A stretch of 64,000 nt of DNA from Micromonospora sp. WMMD1128 (GTDB taxonomy: Bacteria > Actinomycetota > Actinomycetes > Mycobacteriales > Micromonosporaceae): assembly GCF_027497235.1 (NCBI RefSeq), contig NZ_CP114902.1, positions 6,226,001 to 6,290,000 on the forward strand, in the 5' to 3' direction. The notes under the pieces were generated by a model. The model worked only from the letters and a program-made list of their open reading frames with translations. It was not told where the DNA came from and made no database searches. The translations under genes were made by a program, and so were the position numbers. Shown one piece after another: positions 18,766-26,392 of the stretch (positions are counted from its first letter, which is position 1; every line of letters begins with the position of its first letter).

Positions 18766-18781
18766 CCTACTCGCCAGTAGG
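18766..18781. promoter_or_regulatory. Inverted repeat in the fadA2/fabG4 divergent promoter, candidate TetR operator
   Basis: CCTACT-N4-AGTAGG is a perfect 6-bp inverted repeat. On the fabG4 strand a TAGGCT hexamer (18779-18784) lies 5 nt before the ATG, fitting a -10 element of a leaderless transcript. On the opposite strand a TAGGGT hexamer is formed in the mirror position. The same element occurs at 28999-29014. Confidence 0.6.
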
Positions 18782-18789
18782 CTACGCCT

Positions 18790-20145
18790 ATGACCGACAG
18801 GTACGCGAGCTTCGTCCAGACGGGGGCCGGTCGTGCGCTGGTCAAGCGCCTCGGCCTGCCCGACCCGCCCCGACTGCGCCGGCACACGCCTGGCGACCCG
18901 CTCGTCCCCGGGCCGGTCCTGCTCGGCGCCGCCACCGGCGGCCGGCTCGCCGGGCCGGCCGGCAAGATCCTGACCGCCGCCGGGGTCGAGCTGGCCGACC
19001 CGGCCGCCACCACCGCCGACAGCCGGTTCGCCGCCCTGGTGTACGACGCCAGCGGCGTCACCGACTCCACCGGGCTGCGCCAGCTGTACGACTTCTTCCA
19101 CCCGCACGCCCGGTCGTTGCTGCCCAGCGGGCGGGTGATCGTGCTCGGTACGCCGCCGGCCGAGTGCGGCTCGCCCCGGGAGGCCACCGCCCAGCGCGCG
19201 TGCGAGGGGTTGACCCGCAGCATCGGCAAGGAGTTCGGTCGCGGCGTCACCGCCCAGCTGGTGTACGTCACCCGCGACGGGGACGCCGGCACGCCGGTGA
19301 GCCTGGAGTCCACCCTGCGGTTCCTGCTCTCCGGCCGCTCCGCGTACGTCTCGGGCCAGGTCGTCCGGGTCGGCGCCGGCACCGCCGTCGCGCCGGCCGA
19401 CTGGGACCGGCCGCTCGACGGTCAGGTCGTGCTCGTCACCGGCGCGGCCCGGGGGATCGGCGCGGCGCTGGCCACGGTGCTCGCCCGCGACGGCGCGCAG
19501 GTGGTGGCGCTCGACGTCCCGGCGGCCGGGGACGAGCTGGCCACGGTCGTCAACGACATCGGCGGCAGCGCAGTGCAGCTCGACCTGACCGCGCCGGACG
19601 CGCCGACCCGGCTGGCCGAGCACCTGGCGTCCCGGCACGGCCGGGTCGACGTGGTGGTGCACAACGCCGGCATCACCCGGGACAGGACGCTGGGCCGGAT
19701 GGACGCCGACCGGTGGGACTCGGTGATCGACGTGAACCTGTCCAGCCAGGAGCGGATCAACGACGTGCTGCTGGAGCGCGACCTGATCCCGGCCGGTGGC
19801 CGGATCGTCTCGGTCTCCTCGATCGCCGGGATCGCCGGCAACCGGGGGCAGACCAACTACGCGACGAGCAAGGCCGGCGTGATCGGCCTGGTCGACTCGC
19901 TCAGCCCGGTGCTGCGCGAGCGCGGGATCAGCCTGAACGCGGTCGCGCCCGGGTTCATCGAGACCCGGCTGACCGCGCGCATCCCGTTGACCATCCGGGA
20001 GGCGGGCCGGCGGATGAACAGCATGGCCCAGGGCGGCCTGCCGGTGGACGTGGCCGAGACGATCGGCTGGCTCTCCTGGCCGGCGACCGGCGCGGTCAGC
20101 GGCAACGTGGTCCGCGTCTGCGGCCAGAGCCTGCTGGGGGCGTAA
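18790..20145 (+). CDS. fabG4: 3-oxoacyl-ACP/CoA reductase, FabG4-type (high molecular weight SDR)
   Basis: A 451-residue reductase. The N-terminal 200 residues are a degenerate Rossmann-like domain. The C-terminal 240 residues are a full SDR: VTGAARGIGAALA (NADH-binding glycine motif), HNAGIT, SVSSIAGIAGNRGQTNYATSKAG with Ser-Tyr-Lys, and VAPGFIETRLT. This two-domain form is typical of FabG4 (Rv0242c). There is no ribosome site and the ATG lies a few bases from a -10-like TAGGCT, so the mRNA is probably leaderless. The stop overlaps the next start by one base (TAATG). Confidence 0.88.
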   Translation: MTDRYASFVQTGAGRALVKRLGLPDPPRLRRHTPGDPLVPGPVLLGAATGGRLAGPAGKILTAAGVELADPAATTADSRFAALVYDASGVTDSTGLRQLYDFFHPHARSLLPSGRVIVLGTPPAECGSPREATAQRACEGLTRSIGKEFGRGVTAQLVYVTRDGDAGTPVSLESTLRFLLSGRSAYVSGQVVRVGAGTAVAPADWDRPLDGQVVLVTGAARGIGAALATVLARDGAQVVALDVPAAGDELATVVNDIGGSAVQLDLTAPDAPTRLAEHLASRHGRVDVVVHNAGITRDRTLGRMDADRWDSVIDVNLSSQERINDVLLERDLIPAGGRIVSVSSIAGIAGNRGQTNYATSKAGVIGLVDSLSPVLRERGISLNAVAPGFIETRLTARIPLTIREAGRRMNSMAQGGLPVDVAETIGWLSWPATGAVSGNVVRVCGQSLLGA

Positions 20146-21263
20146 TGGCCACCCGCGACCACGATCCCGACGATCTCACCCTGCACGACCTGATCGAGGG
20201 CCCCACCCAGGACCTCACCTCGGCCCGGGCGGCCCTGGCCGCGCGCGGCACCCCGCCACCCCCGGTCGAGGAGACCCAGGACCTGTCGACTGCCCAAACC
20301 GCCGCACTGACCCCACCCCGCTCCGACGATCATGAAGTTGACGGCACTTCCGGAGATCCACAGGACCGCCAACTTCATGATCAACCGAGTGGGGAGCCGG
20401 GTGGGCGGAAGCGGGTGGAGCTGGAGCGGTTGCCTGCGGCGGGGGCGCTCTACCGGCGGGCCATGCTGGGGGTGCTGCCCGGGACGGGGCGGCGGCGGGG
20501 GCGGGAGCTGCCGGCCGTCGAGCTGGGCGTCGCGGGGGTGACGGTGGACCCGGGGCATCTGGCCGACTACGACCGGGTGTGCGGGTTCCGGCTGGCCGAC
20601 CGGCTGCCGGCGACCTACCTGCACGTGCTCGGGTTTCCGCTGTCGCTGCGGCTGATGACCGCCGCCGACTTCCCGATCCCGCTCACCGGCGTGGTGCACG
20701 TGGCCAACCGGATCACCGTGCGCCGGCCGGTGCGGGCCGACGAGGTCGTCGACTTCCGGACGTACGCGGAGAACCTGCGCCCGCACGAACGGGGCCGGCA
20801 GCTCGACGTGGTGCTCGTCGGCTCGGTCGGCGGCGAGGAGGTGTGGCGGGGCGTGTCGACGTACCTCGGGAAGGAGCGCGCGGCCGGCGGCGGTCCGCGG
20901 CGCGACCGGGGTGACCGCCCCGCGCCGCCGGCCCCCTCGGCGCAATGGCGGGTGACGCCCCGGGTGGGTTCGGACTACGCCCGGGTCTCCGGCGACCACA
21001 ACCCGATCCACACCTCGAAGCTCGGCGCGCGGCTGTTCGGCTTCCCGCGCCCGATCGCGCACGGCATGTGGAGCAAGGCCCGCTGCCTGGCCGCGCTCGA
21101 TGCCCGGCTGCCCGACGTCTACACCGTGGACGTGGCGTTCAAGCTGCCGGTGCCGCTGCCGTCCACGGTGGCCTTCAGCGCGTCACGCTCCGGCGAGGGC
21201 TGGGACTTCGGGCTGCACGGCGCCCGGGACGGACGACCCCACCTGGTCGGCACCGTCCGCTGA
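20145..21263 (+). CDS. htdX: MaoC-family (R)-3-hydroxyacyl dehydratase, HtdX-type, with a repeat inserted in frame
   Basis: A 372-residue double-hotdog dehydratase acting on 3-hydroxyacyl-ACP/CoA, the partner of FabG4. The C-terminal hotdog carries the hydratase motif YARVSGDHNPIHTSKLG ... FPRPIAHGMW with catalytic Asp and His. The N-terminal hotdog begins near residue 85 (RVELERLPAAGALYRRAML). Residues 1-84 are unusual: a hydrophilic leader and, at residues 62-80, a complete family A palindromic repeat read in frame. The true family start may therefore lie later, or the leader is a lineage-specific addition. It is followed by a strong terminator. Confidence 0.85.
   Translation: MATRDHDPDDLTLHDLIEGPTQDLTSARAALAARGTPPPPVEETQDLSTAQTAALTPPRSDDHEVDGTSGDPQDRQLHDQPSGEPGGRKRVELERLPAAGALYRRAMLGVLPGTGRRRGRELPAVELGVAGVTVDPGHLADYDRVCGFRLADRLPATYLHVLGFPLSLRLMTAADFPIPLTGVVHVANRITVRRPVRADEVVDFRTYAENLRPHERGRQLDVVLVGSVGGEEVWRGVSTYLGKERAAGGGPRRDRGDRPAPPAPSAQWRVTPRVGSDYARVSGDHNPIHTSKLGARLFGFPRPIAHGMWSKARCLAALDARLPDVYTVDVAFKLPVPLPSTVAFSASRSGEGWDFGLHGARDGRPHLVGTVR
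20328..20382. repeat. Family A imperfect palindromic repeat, copy 2, inside htdX
   Basis: GATCATGAAGTTGACGG at one end and its inverse with one mismatch at the other. It is the only copy lying wholly inside a coding frame; here the reading passes through without a stop codon. Confidence 0.9.
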
Positions 21264-21264
21264 G

Positions 21265-21294
21265 GAGAGAGGGGACCTTGCGGTCCCCTCTCTC
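21265..21294. terminator. Hairpin terminator after htdX
   Basis: A 13-bp perfect stem (21265-21277 with 21282-21294), 4-nt loop, immediately after the htdX stop. Confidence 0.8.
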
Positions 21295-21307
21295 GTGCGT
21301 TAAGTTG

Positions 21308-21338
21308 TTCTCAGATTGAGTTGTTCTCAAGATGAGAA
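21308..21338 (+). promoter_or_regulatory. Tandem operator-like inverted repeats before the Nudix gene
   Basis: Two copies spaced 16 nt: TTCTCA-GAT-TGAGTT (21308-21322) and TTCTCA-AGA-TGAGAA (21324-21338), the second perfectly palindromic. They end 10 nt before the start codon, overlapping the likely ribosome site, as expected for autorepression by a Nudix regulator. The function is inferred. Confidence 0.55.
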
Positions 21339-21348
21339 GGTAATCGTC

Positions 21349-22077
21349 GTGAACGAGCAGGACTTCCTCGCCGGATACGACCCCCGGGACTACCCGGCGG
21401 TCGCGGTCACCGTCGACGTGGTCGCCCTGACCATCCGCGAGGGCGCGCTGCACCTGCTGCTGATCCGCCGGGGCGCACCTCCCTACGCGGGGCACTGGGC
21501 CCTGCCCGGCGGCTTCGTCCGACCGGACGAGGACCTGTCCGACGGCGCCCGGCGCGAGCTGGCCGAGGAGACCGGGCTCGGCGGCGAGCGGCTGCGCCGG
21601 GTGCACCTGGAACAGCTCGGCAGCTACGGCACGCCGGACCGCGACCCGCGCATGCGGGTGGTCTCGATCGCCCACCTGGCGTTCGCCCCCGACCTGCCCG
21701 ACCCGGTCGCCGACACCGACGCCGCCGACGCGGCCTGGCTACCGGTCACCGCGCTGGGCAGCCGGCAGCTCGCCTTCGACCACGGATGGATCATCGACGA
21801 CGGGCTGGAACGGGCCCGGTCCAAACTGGAATACACCCCGCTCGCCACCCGCTTCCTCGCGCCCGAGTTCACCATCACCGAGCTGCGGGCGGTCTACGAG
21901 ACGGTCTGGGGTCAGCCGCTGCACGCCGGCAACTTCCACCGCAAGGTGCTCTCCGTGCCCGGCTTCGTGGAGGCCACCGGCGCCAGCACCGAACGCGGCG
22001 GCGCCCGGGGCGGCCCCCGCGCCAAGCTCTACCGCGCTGCCGCCGCCCACCTCCTCCACCCCGCCCTCCTCCGATGA
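21349..22077 (+). CDS. Nudix-domain protein with C-terminal winged helix (NrtR-like)
   Basis: A 242-residue protein. The Nudix box is intact: GGFVRPDEDLSDGARRELAEETGL (at about residues 54-77). The C-terminal part (LEYTPLATRFLAPEFTITEL ... VYETVWGQPLHAGNFHRKVL) is the winged-helix region of NrtR-type regulators. NrtR proteins sense ADP-ribose or related nucleotides and repress NAD genes, but the intact Nudix box also permits hydrolase activity. Start is GTG at 21349 after GAGAAGG. The operator-like repeats upstream suggest autoregulation. The stop overlaps the next gene's ATG by 4 nt. Confidence 0.85.
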   Translation: MNEQDFLAGYDPRDYPAVAVTVDVVALTIREGALHLLLIRRGAPPYAGHWALPGGFVRPDEDLSDGARRELAEETGLGGERLRRVHLEQLGSYGTPDRDPRMRVVSIAHLAFAPDLPDPVADTDAADAAWLPVTALGSRQLAFDHGWIIDDGLERARSKLEYTPLATRFLAPEFTITELRAVYETVWGQPLHAGNFHRKVLSVPGFVEATGASTERGGARGGPRAKLYRAAAAHLLHPALLR

Positions 22078-22829
22078 GGTGCAAGGCGGGGGCCCCGCTT
22101 AACGCCTCCGGTATAGGCGGGGGCCCCGCTTATCACCGGCAGCTCAAGGCACCACGGCACCCGAGCGACAACGATCTGATGCGCCGGGAGGCGCGTGCCC
22201 TGCGACGGATCGCCGAGCGCGGGGACCCGCGGCACCTCGCGTACGTGCCCCGACTGGTCGACTCCTATCCGGTGCGCGACCCGGCGACCGGTGCGGAACT
22301 GATCGTCAACGTGCTGGAGACGGTGCCGGGGCTGCACAGCCTGGAGGACGTGCGCCGGGCGTACCCCGATGGGGTGGACCCGCGCGACGCGGCCTGGATG
22401 TGGCGGCGGCTGCTCGTCGCGCTCGGCCTCGCCCACCGGGCCGGGGTGGTGCACGGCGCGGTGCTACCCCGGAACGTGCTGATCGAGCCGGACGCGCACG
22501 GCCTGGTGCTCGTCGACTGGTGCTTCGCCACCGAGCCGGGCGGGCTGGTGCCGGCGCTCGTGACCGACATGGCCGACTGGTATCCGCCGGAGGTCACCGG
22601 AAAGCGGCCCTGCGGCCCGGGCACCGACATCGCGCTTGCCGCCCGCTGCCTGACCTGGCTGATGGCCGACCGCGCGCCGCGTGAGCTGCGCGCCTTCGCC
22701 GCCGGCTGCCGGCAACCCGCGCTGTCCGCCCGGCCGGACGACGCCTGGCGGCTGCTCCGCGAACTCGACGAGGTGCTGGACCGGCTCTACGGGCCACGCA
22801 CCTTCCGACCCTTCACCCTCAACCCCTAG
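22074..22829 (+). CDS. Kinase-fold protein, probably a 5'-truncated pseudokinase
   Basis: A 251-residue open frame. From about residue 23 it reads as a protein-kinase fold lacking the N-lobe glycine loop: LKAPRHPSDNDLMRREARAL, then GVVHGAVLPRNVLIE and LVLVDWCFA. In active kinases these last two would be HRDLKPxN and DFG; here the catalytic Asp and Lys are replaced (HGA, L), so catalysis is unlikely. The first 20 codons are a family B repeat, so the natural N-terminus (I recall J-domain-containing relatives) seems to have been lost. ATG at 22074 overlaps the Nudix stop; ATG at 22179 is an alternative. The VWA gene follows at 10 nt. Confidence 0.65.
   Translation: MRCKAGAPLNASGIGGGPAYHRQLKAPRHPSDNDLMRREARALRRIAERGDPRHLAYVPRLVDSYPVRDPATGAELIVNVLETVPGLHSLEDVRRAYPDGVDPRDAAWMWRRLLVALGLAHRAGVVHGAVLPRNVLIEPDAHGLVLVDWCFATEPGGLVPALVTDMADWYPPEVTGKRPCGPGTDIALAARCLTWLMADRAPRELRAFAAGCRQPALSARPDDAWRLLRELDEVLDRLYGPRTFRPFTLNP
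22084..22133 (+). repeat. Family B GC-rich repeat, copy 1
   Basis: Pattern: GGGGGCCCCG, then TTAACGCCTCCGGTATAGG, then GGGGGCCCCG. The centre is shared with the copies at 25008, 28296 (inverted) and 43405. Here it forms the N-terminal codons of the kinase-fold gene and directly follows the Nudix stop. Confidence 0.85.
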
Positions 22830-22839
22830 GGAGGCTGCC

Positions 22840-23799
22840 ATGGGCAGCGGAATCTGGTCCACCGACGTGTACGACGCGGCCGACAGCTACCGGCGCAAGA
22901 CCGGCCGGAGCGCCTTCTCCTACAGTGACAGCGGGGCGCGGACCGTGCACCCCGCGCTCGACCCGCGCGGCGCGACGCGGGAGAGCCGCGACTCCGCCGA
23001 ACACCCGCAGTCGACGCCGATCGCGGTGCTCTTCGACGTCACCGGCTCGATGGGCCACGTGCCCCGGGTGCTCCAGGGCAAGCTGCCGCAACTGCTCGGC
23101 CTGCTGCTCCGCCAGGGGTACGCCCGCGACCCGCAGGTCATGTTCGGCGCGATCGGCGACGCCACCTGCGACCGGGTGCCGTTGCAGATCGGGCAGTTCG
23201 AGTCCGACAACCGGATGGACGACGACCTCGGCCGGATCGTGCTGGAAGGCGGCGGGGGCGGCCAGATGATGGAGTCGTACGAGCTGGCGCTGTACTTCAT
23301 AGCCCGGCACACGGTCACCGACAGCTGGGCGAAGCGGGGCCGGCGCGGCTACCTGTTCGTCATCGGCGACGAGCTGGCCTACCCCCGGGTGAAGGGGCGG
23401 GAGGTGGCCAAGCTGATCGGCGACCGCCGGGTCGAGGACCTGCCGATCCGGCAGGTCGTCGACGAGGTGACCGCCCGCTGGGACACCTACCACCTGCTCC
23501 CCGCCGGCGCCGCCCACGCCGGCAACCGTAAGGTGCTCGACTTCTGGCGCGGGCTGCTCGGGCAGAACGCGGTCGAGTTGGACGACCTGGACGCGGTCTG
23601 CGAGACCATCGCGCTCATCGTCGGCCTCGGCGAACAGGCCATCGACCTGGACACCGGCCTGGACGACCTGAACCGGACCGGCTCGACCGCCACCCGTACC
23701 GTCTCCCAGGCGCTCGCCCGGCTCGGCGGCGACCGGCGCGCGGTGGCGGCGCTGCCGTTCACCCCGACCGACGGCGAGGGCGGGGTCACCCGGCTGTGA
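22840..23799 (+). CDS. VWA-domain protein
   Basis: A 319-residue protein with a von Willebrand A-type core. The metal-site motif is seen as VLFDVTGSMGHVP (DxTGS, about residues 62-74), then a region with FGAIGDAT and GGGGGQMMESYELAL, and LFVIGDELAYP. No signal peptide or membrane helix is visible, so it is cytoplasmic. Start is ATG after AGGGAGG. It sits between a kinase-fold gene and a PurA paralogue; its stop overlaps the latter's GTG by 4 nt. VWA proteins in such operons usually act as scaffolds or sensors. The specific role is unknown. Confidence 0.8.
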   Translation: MGSGIWSTDVYDAADSYRRKTGRSAFSYSDSGARTVHPALDPRGATRESRDSAEHPQSTPIAVLFDVTGSMGHVPRVLQGKLPQLLGLLLRQGYARDPQVMFGAIGDATCDRVPLQIGQFESDNRMDDDLGRIVLEGGGGGQMMESYELALYFIARHTVTDSWAKRGRRGYLFVIGDELAYPRVKGREVAKLIGDRRVEDLPIRQVVDEVTARWDTYHLLPAGAAHAGNRKVLDFWRGLLGQNAVELDDLDAVCETIALIVGLGEQAIDLDTGLDDLNRTGSTATRTVSQALARLGGDRRAVAALPFTPTDGEGGVTRL

Positions 23800-25058
23800 A
23801 CCACGTGATGGTGGTCGACCTCGGCTACGGCGACGCCGGCAAGGGCACGGTCGTCGACCTGCTCTGCGCCACCCGGCCGGTGCACACGGTGGTGCGCTTC
23901 AACGGGGGCGCGCAGGCGGCGCACAACGTCGTGCTGCGCGACGGGCGGGCGCACACGTTCGCGCAGTTCGGGGCCGGGACGTTCCGCCCCGGCGTACGGA
24001 CGCACCTGGCCCGGCACGTGGTGGTGGACCCGCTGGCGCTGGCCGCCGAGGCCGACCACCTCGCGGCGGTCGGGGTGCCCGACGCGCTCGACCGGTTGAC
24101 CGTGGACGGGGAGGCGCTGCTGGCCACCCCGTACCACCGGGCGGCCAACCGGGCCCGGGAGATCGCCCGGGGAGCCGACCGGCACGGCTCCTGCGGGCTG
24201 GGGGTGGGCGAGGCCGTCGCGTACGGCCTCGCCCACCCCGACGAGGCGCCCCGGGTGGCCGACTGCCGCGAGCCGGCGGTGCTGCGCCGCCGGCTCGCCG
24301 CGCTGCGCGACCGGCTCACCGCCGAACTCGGGCCGCTCGACGCGCCGCCGGTCGCCGACTGCCTGCCCGCGTACGCCGCCTTCGCCGACCGGGTGGCGAT
24401 CGTCGACCGGACCTGGCTGGCCGGGGCGCTGCGTGCCGGCACCTGTGTCTTCGAGGGGGCGCAGGGGGTGCTGCTCGACGAGTGGCACGGCTTCCACCCG
24501 TACACGACGTGGAGCACCACGACGTTCGCCAACGCCGAGGCGCTGCTCGCCGAGGCCGGGATGGCCGGGGCCGCCCAGCGGCTCGGGGTGCTGCGGGTGA
24601 CCACCACCCGGCACGGCCCCGGGCCGCTCGTCACCGAGGACCCGGCGCTGCCGTTCACCGACCCGCGCAACCCGACGAACGCCTGGCAGGGCCGGTTCCG
24701 GTTCGGGCACTTCGACGCCGTCGCCCACAGGTACGCGCTTGCGGTGGCCGACGGCGTGGACGGGCTGGCCCTGACCCACCTCGACCTGGCCGGCCCGGCC
24801 CTGCGGATCTGCCGCCGCTACGCCGACGGCCCCGACCGGCTCGTCCCCGGCCGCCCCGGTGACCTGGACCGGCAGGCGGCGCTCACCGCGCGGCTGATGC
24901 GGGCGCGCCCGGTGCTCGACGAGGCGCCGGCCGACTGGCCGGCGGTAGTCGAGGAGGCGCTCGGCGCCCCCGTGCTGCTGACGTCGCACGGCCCCACCGC
25001 TGAAGCGAAGGCGGGGGCCCTTGTTAACGCTTTTTGTATAGGAAGGGCCCCCGCCTAA
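23796..25058 (+). CDS. Adenylosuccinate synthetase paralogue of unknown substrate
   Basis: A 420-residue protein of the PurA fold, separate from the housekeeping purA in this window. The N-terminal GTP-loop and catalytic region is kept (VDLGYGDAGKGTVVDLL, with Asp and Lys; NGGAQAAHNVV, with His), as is the Arg-rich amino-acid loop (GRFRFGHFDAVA). The IMP-binding segment, [10 protein letters not shown] in PurA, is replaced by HGSCGLGVGEAVAYG. A different nucleotide or acceptor is therefore likely. It overlaps the VWA gene by 4 nt. The last 17 or so codons and the stop come from a family B repeat and use rare codons (TTT, TGT, ATA). Confidence 0.8.
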   Translation: MNHVMVVDLGYGDAGKGTVVDLLCATRPVHTVVRFNGGAQAAHNVVLRDGRAHTFAQFGAGTFRPGVRTHLARHVVVDPLALAAEADHLAAVGVPDALDRLTVDGEALLATPYHRAANRAREIARGADRHGSCGLGVGEAVAYGLAHPDEAPRVADCREPAVLRRRLAALRDRLTAELGPLDAPPVADCLPAYAAFADRVAIVDRTWLAGALRAGTCVFEGAQGVLLDEWHGFHPYTTWSTTTFANAEALLAEAGMAGAAQRLGVLRVTTTRHGPGPLVTEDPALPFTDPRNPTNAWQGRFRFGHFDAVAHRYALAVADGVDGLALTHLDLAGPALRICRRYADGPDRLVPGRPGDLDRQAALTARLMRARPVLDEAPADWPAVVEEALGAPVLLTSHGPTAEAKAGALVNAFCIGRAPA

Positions 25059-25060
25059 CA
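25008..25060 (+). repeat. Family B GC-rich repeat, copy 2
   Basis: Same orientation as copy 1: GGCGGGGGCCCTTGTTAACG, then GTATAGGAAGGGCCCCCGCC. It encodes the C-terminal tail and stop codon of the PurA paralogue, and with copy 1 brackets the three-gene cassette. Confidence 0.85.
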
Positions 25061-25083
25061 CCCCACCGTCGAGCATGGGAGGC

Positions 25084-25701
25084 ATGGGGGACGTGCTCGA
25101 CCTGCTGCACCACACGGTGACCTCACCGTGGGTGTACCTGGTGATCGTCGCGGCCACGGCGGTCGACGCGTTCTTCCCGGCGGTGCCGGGTGAGACCGTG
25201 GTGATCACCGCGGGCGTCTTCGCGGCCGGCGGCGAGCCGAACCTGGTGGCGGTGATCGTGACCGCCGCGCTCGGCGCGCTGATCGGCGACCACGTCTCGT
25301 ACGCCATCGGTCGCGGCGGCGGTGCGCACCGGCTGGCCCGCCTACCGGCGGACAGCCGGCGGCGGGCGAGTTCCGACTGGGCCCGCCGGGCGGTCGACCG
25401 GCGCGGCGGGATGATCCTGACCACCGCCCGGTACGTCCCCGGCGGCCGGACCGCGGTCACGCTCACCATGGGCGCGGTGCGCTACCCGCCGCGCTCGTTC
25501 CTGGCCTACGACGCGCTGGCCTGCGGCACCTGGGGAACCTACTGCGGTCTGCTCGGCTACTTCGGCGGCTTGGCCTTCGAGCACAACCCGCTCACCGGGC
25601 TGCTCGCCGGCGTCGGCATCTCGCTGGCGCTCACCGGGCTGTTCGAGGCCGCCCGCTGGGCCCGCCGCCGGGTCCGCCGCCGGGCCGCGACCCGTCGCTG
25701 A
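25084..25701 (+). CDS. DedA-family membrane protein (first of two close paralogues)
   Basis: A 205-residue polytopic membrane protein of the DedA/SNARE-associated family, thought to move polyprenyl-phosphate or other lipids using the proton gradient. The family motifs are seen: FFPAVPGETVVITAG, GALIGDHVSYAIGR, and TTARYVPGGRTAVTLTMG with the essential Arg and Gly. Start is ATG at 25084, chosen by alignment with the paralogue at 27692. The basic tail (RRRVRRRAATRR) overlaps the 3' end of the convergent response regulator gene by 71 nt, and its last codons lie in a 42-nt tandem duplication. Confidence 0.88.
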   Translation: MGDVLDLLHHTVTSPWVYLVIVAATAVDAFFPAVPGETVVITAGVFAAGGEPNLVAVIVTAALGALIGDHVSYAIGRGGGAHRLARLPADSRRRASSDWARRAVDRRGGMILTTARYVPGGRTAVTLTMGAVRYPPRSFLAYDALACGTWGTYCGLLGYFGGLAFEHNPLTGLLAGVGISLALTGLFEAARWARRRVRRRAATRR

Positions 25702-26392
25702 CCTGCCCGCCGGGCCCGCCGCCGGGCCGCCACCCGTCGCTGACCGGATCCTCCAGCAGGTCGGCGTCGTGGACCAGGATGGCGAGCTGCACCCGGTTGG
25801 CCACGCCGAGCTTGGCCAACGCGCGGCTCACATGCGTCTTCACGGTCGCCTCGCTGGCACCGACCCGGCGGGCCACCTCGGCGTTCCCGTCCCCCCGGGC
25901 CACCTCCCGGACGATCACCGCCTCCCGTTCGGTGAGCTGGGCCAGCCGCTGCCGGGCGGCCTCCCGCCGCGCCGGACCCCGCTCGGCGAAGGAGCTGATC
26001 AACCGCCTGGTGACCGTCGGCGCGAGCATGGCGTTGCCGGCGGCGACCGTCCGGACGGCGTCCGCGAGTTCCCGGGGCGGGGTGTCCTTGAGCAGGAAGC
26101 CGACCGCCCCGGCGCGGAGTGCCTCGTGCACGTACTCGTCCAGGTCGAAGGTGGTCAACATGACCACCTTCGGCCCGACGGCCACGATCGCCGGGGCCGC
26201 GGCCAGCCCACCGACGCCGGGCATGCGGACGTCCAGCAGCACCACGTTGGGCCGCAGCCGCTCGGCGACCGTCACCCCCTCGGCCCCGTCGGCGGCCTCG
26301 CCGACCACGGCGATGTCCGGCGCGGCCTCCAGGATCAGTCGCAGCCCGGCCCGGATGAGCTGCTCGTCGTCCACGATCACCACCCGGATCAC
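25631..26392 (-). CDS. NarL/LuxR-family response regulator
   Basis: A 253-residue regulator. Receiver domain at residues 1-120: IVDDEQLIRAGL acidic pocket, VVLLDVRMPGVGG with the phospho-acceptor Asp, VMLTTFDLD, and FLLKDTPP with the conserved Lys. LuxR-type HTH near 150-210 (LTEREAVIVREVARG ... VKTHVSRALAKLGV). The last 35 residues are a Gly/Arg-rich tail containing a 14-residue tandem repeat that runs into dedA. The GTG start at 26392 overlaps the histidine kinase stop by 4 nt (GTGA), so the two form an operon. Confidence 0.88.
   Translation of the reverse strand: MIRVVIVDDEQLIRAGLRLILEAAPDIAVVGEAADGAEGVTVAERLRPNVVLLDVRMPGVGGLAAAPAIVAVGPKVVMLTTFDLDEYVHEALRAGAVGFLLKDTPPRELADAVRTVAAGNAMLAPTVTRRLISSFAERGPARREAARQRLAQLTEREAVIVREVARGDGNAEVARRVGASEATVKTHVSRALAKLGVANRVQLAILVHDADLLEDPVSDGWRPGGGPGGQVSDGSRPGGGPGGGPSGRPRTAR
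25662..25745. repeat. 42-nt tandem duplication at overlapping gene ends
   Basis: 25662-25703 and 25704-25745 are the same 42-nt unit with about five differences; both end GGGCCGC-n-ACCCGTCGCTGACC. The first copy encodes the DedA C-terminus and stop. Together they encode the repeated Gly-rich tail of the response regulator on the other strand. Confidence 0.85.

Noticed and set aside
23796..25058. PurA paralogue as phage PurZ (diaminopurine synthesis)
   Set aside because: The catalytic Asp of the GDxGKG motif is retained, as in PurA and unlike what I recall for PurZ, and no phage genes are nearby.
22084..25060. Pseudokinase-VWA-PurA cassette as a composite transposon
   Set aside because: The flanking repeats carry no transposase, no target-site duplication could be seen, and the same repeat also lies at unrelated gene ends.
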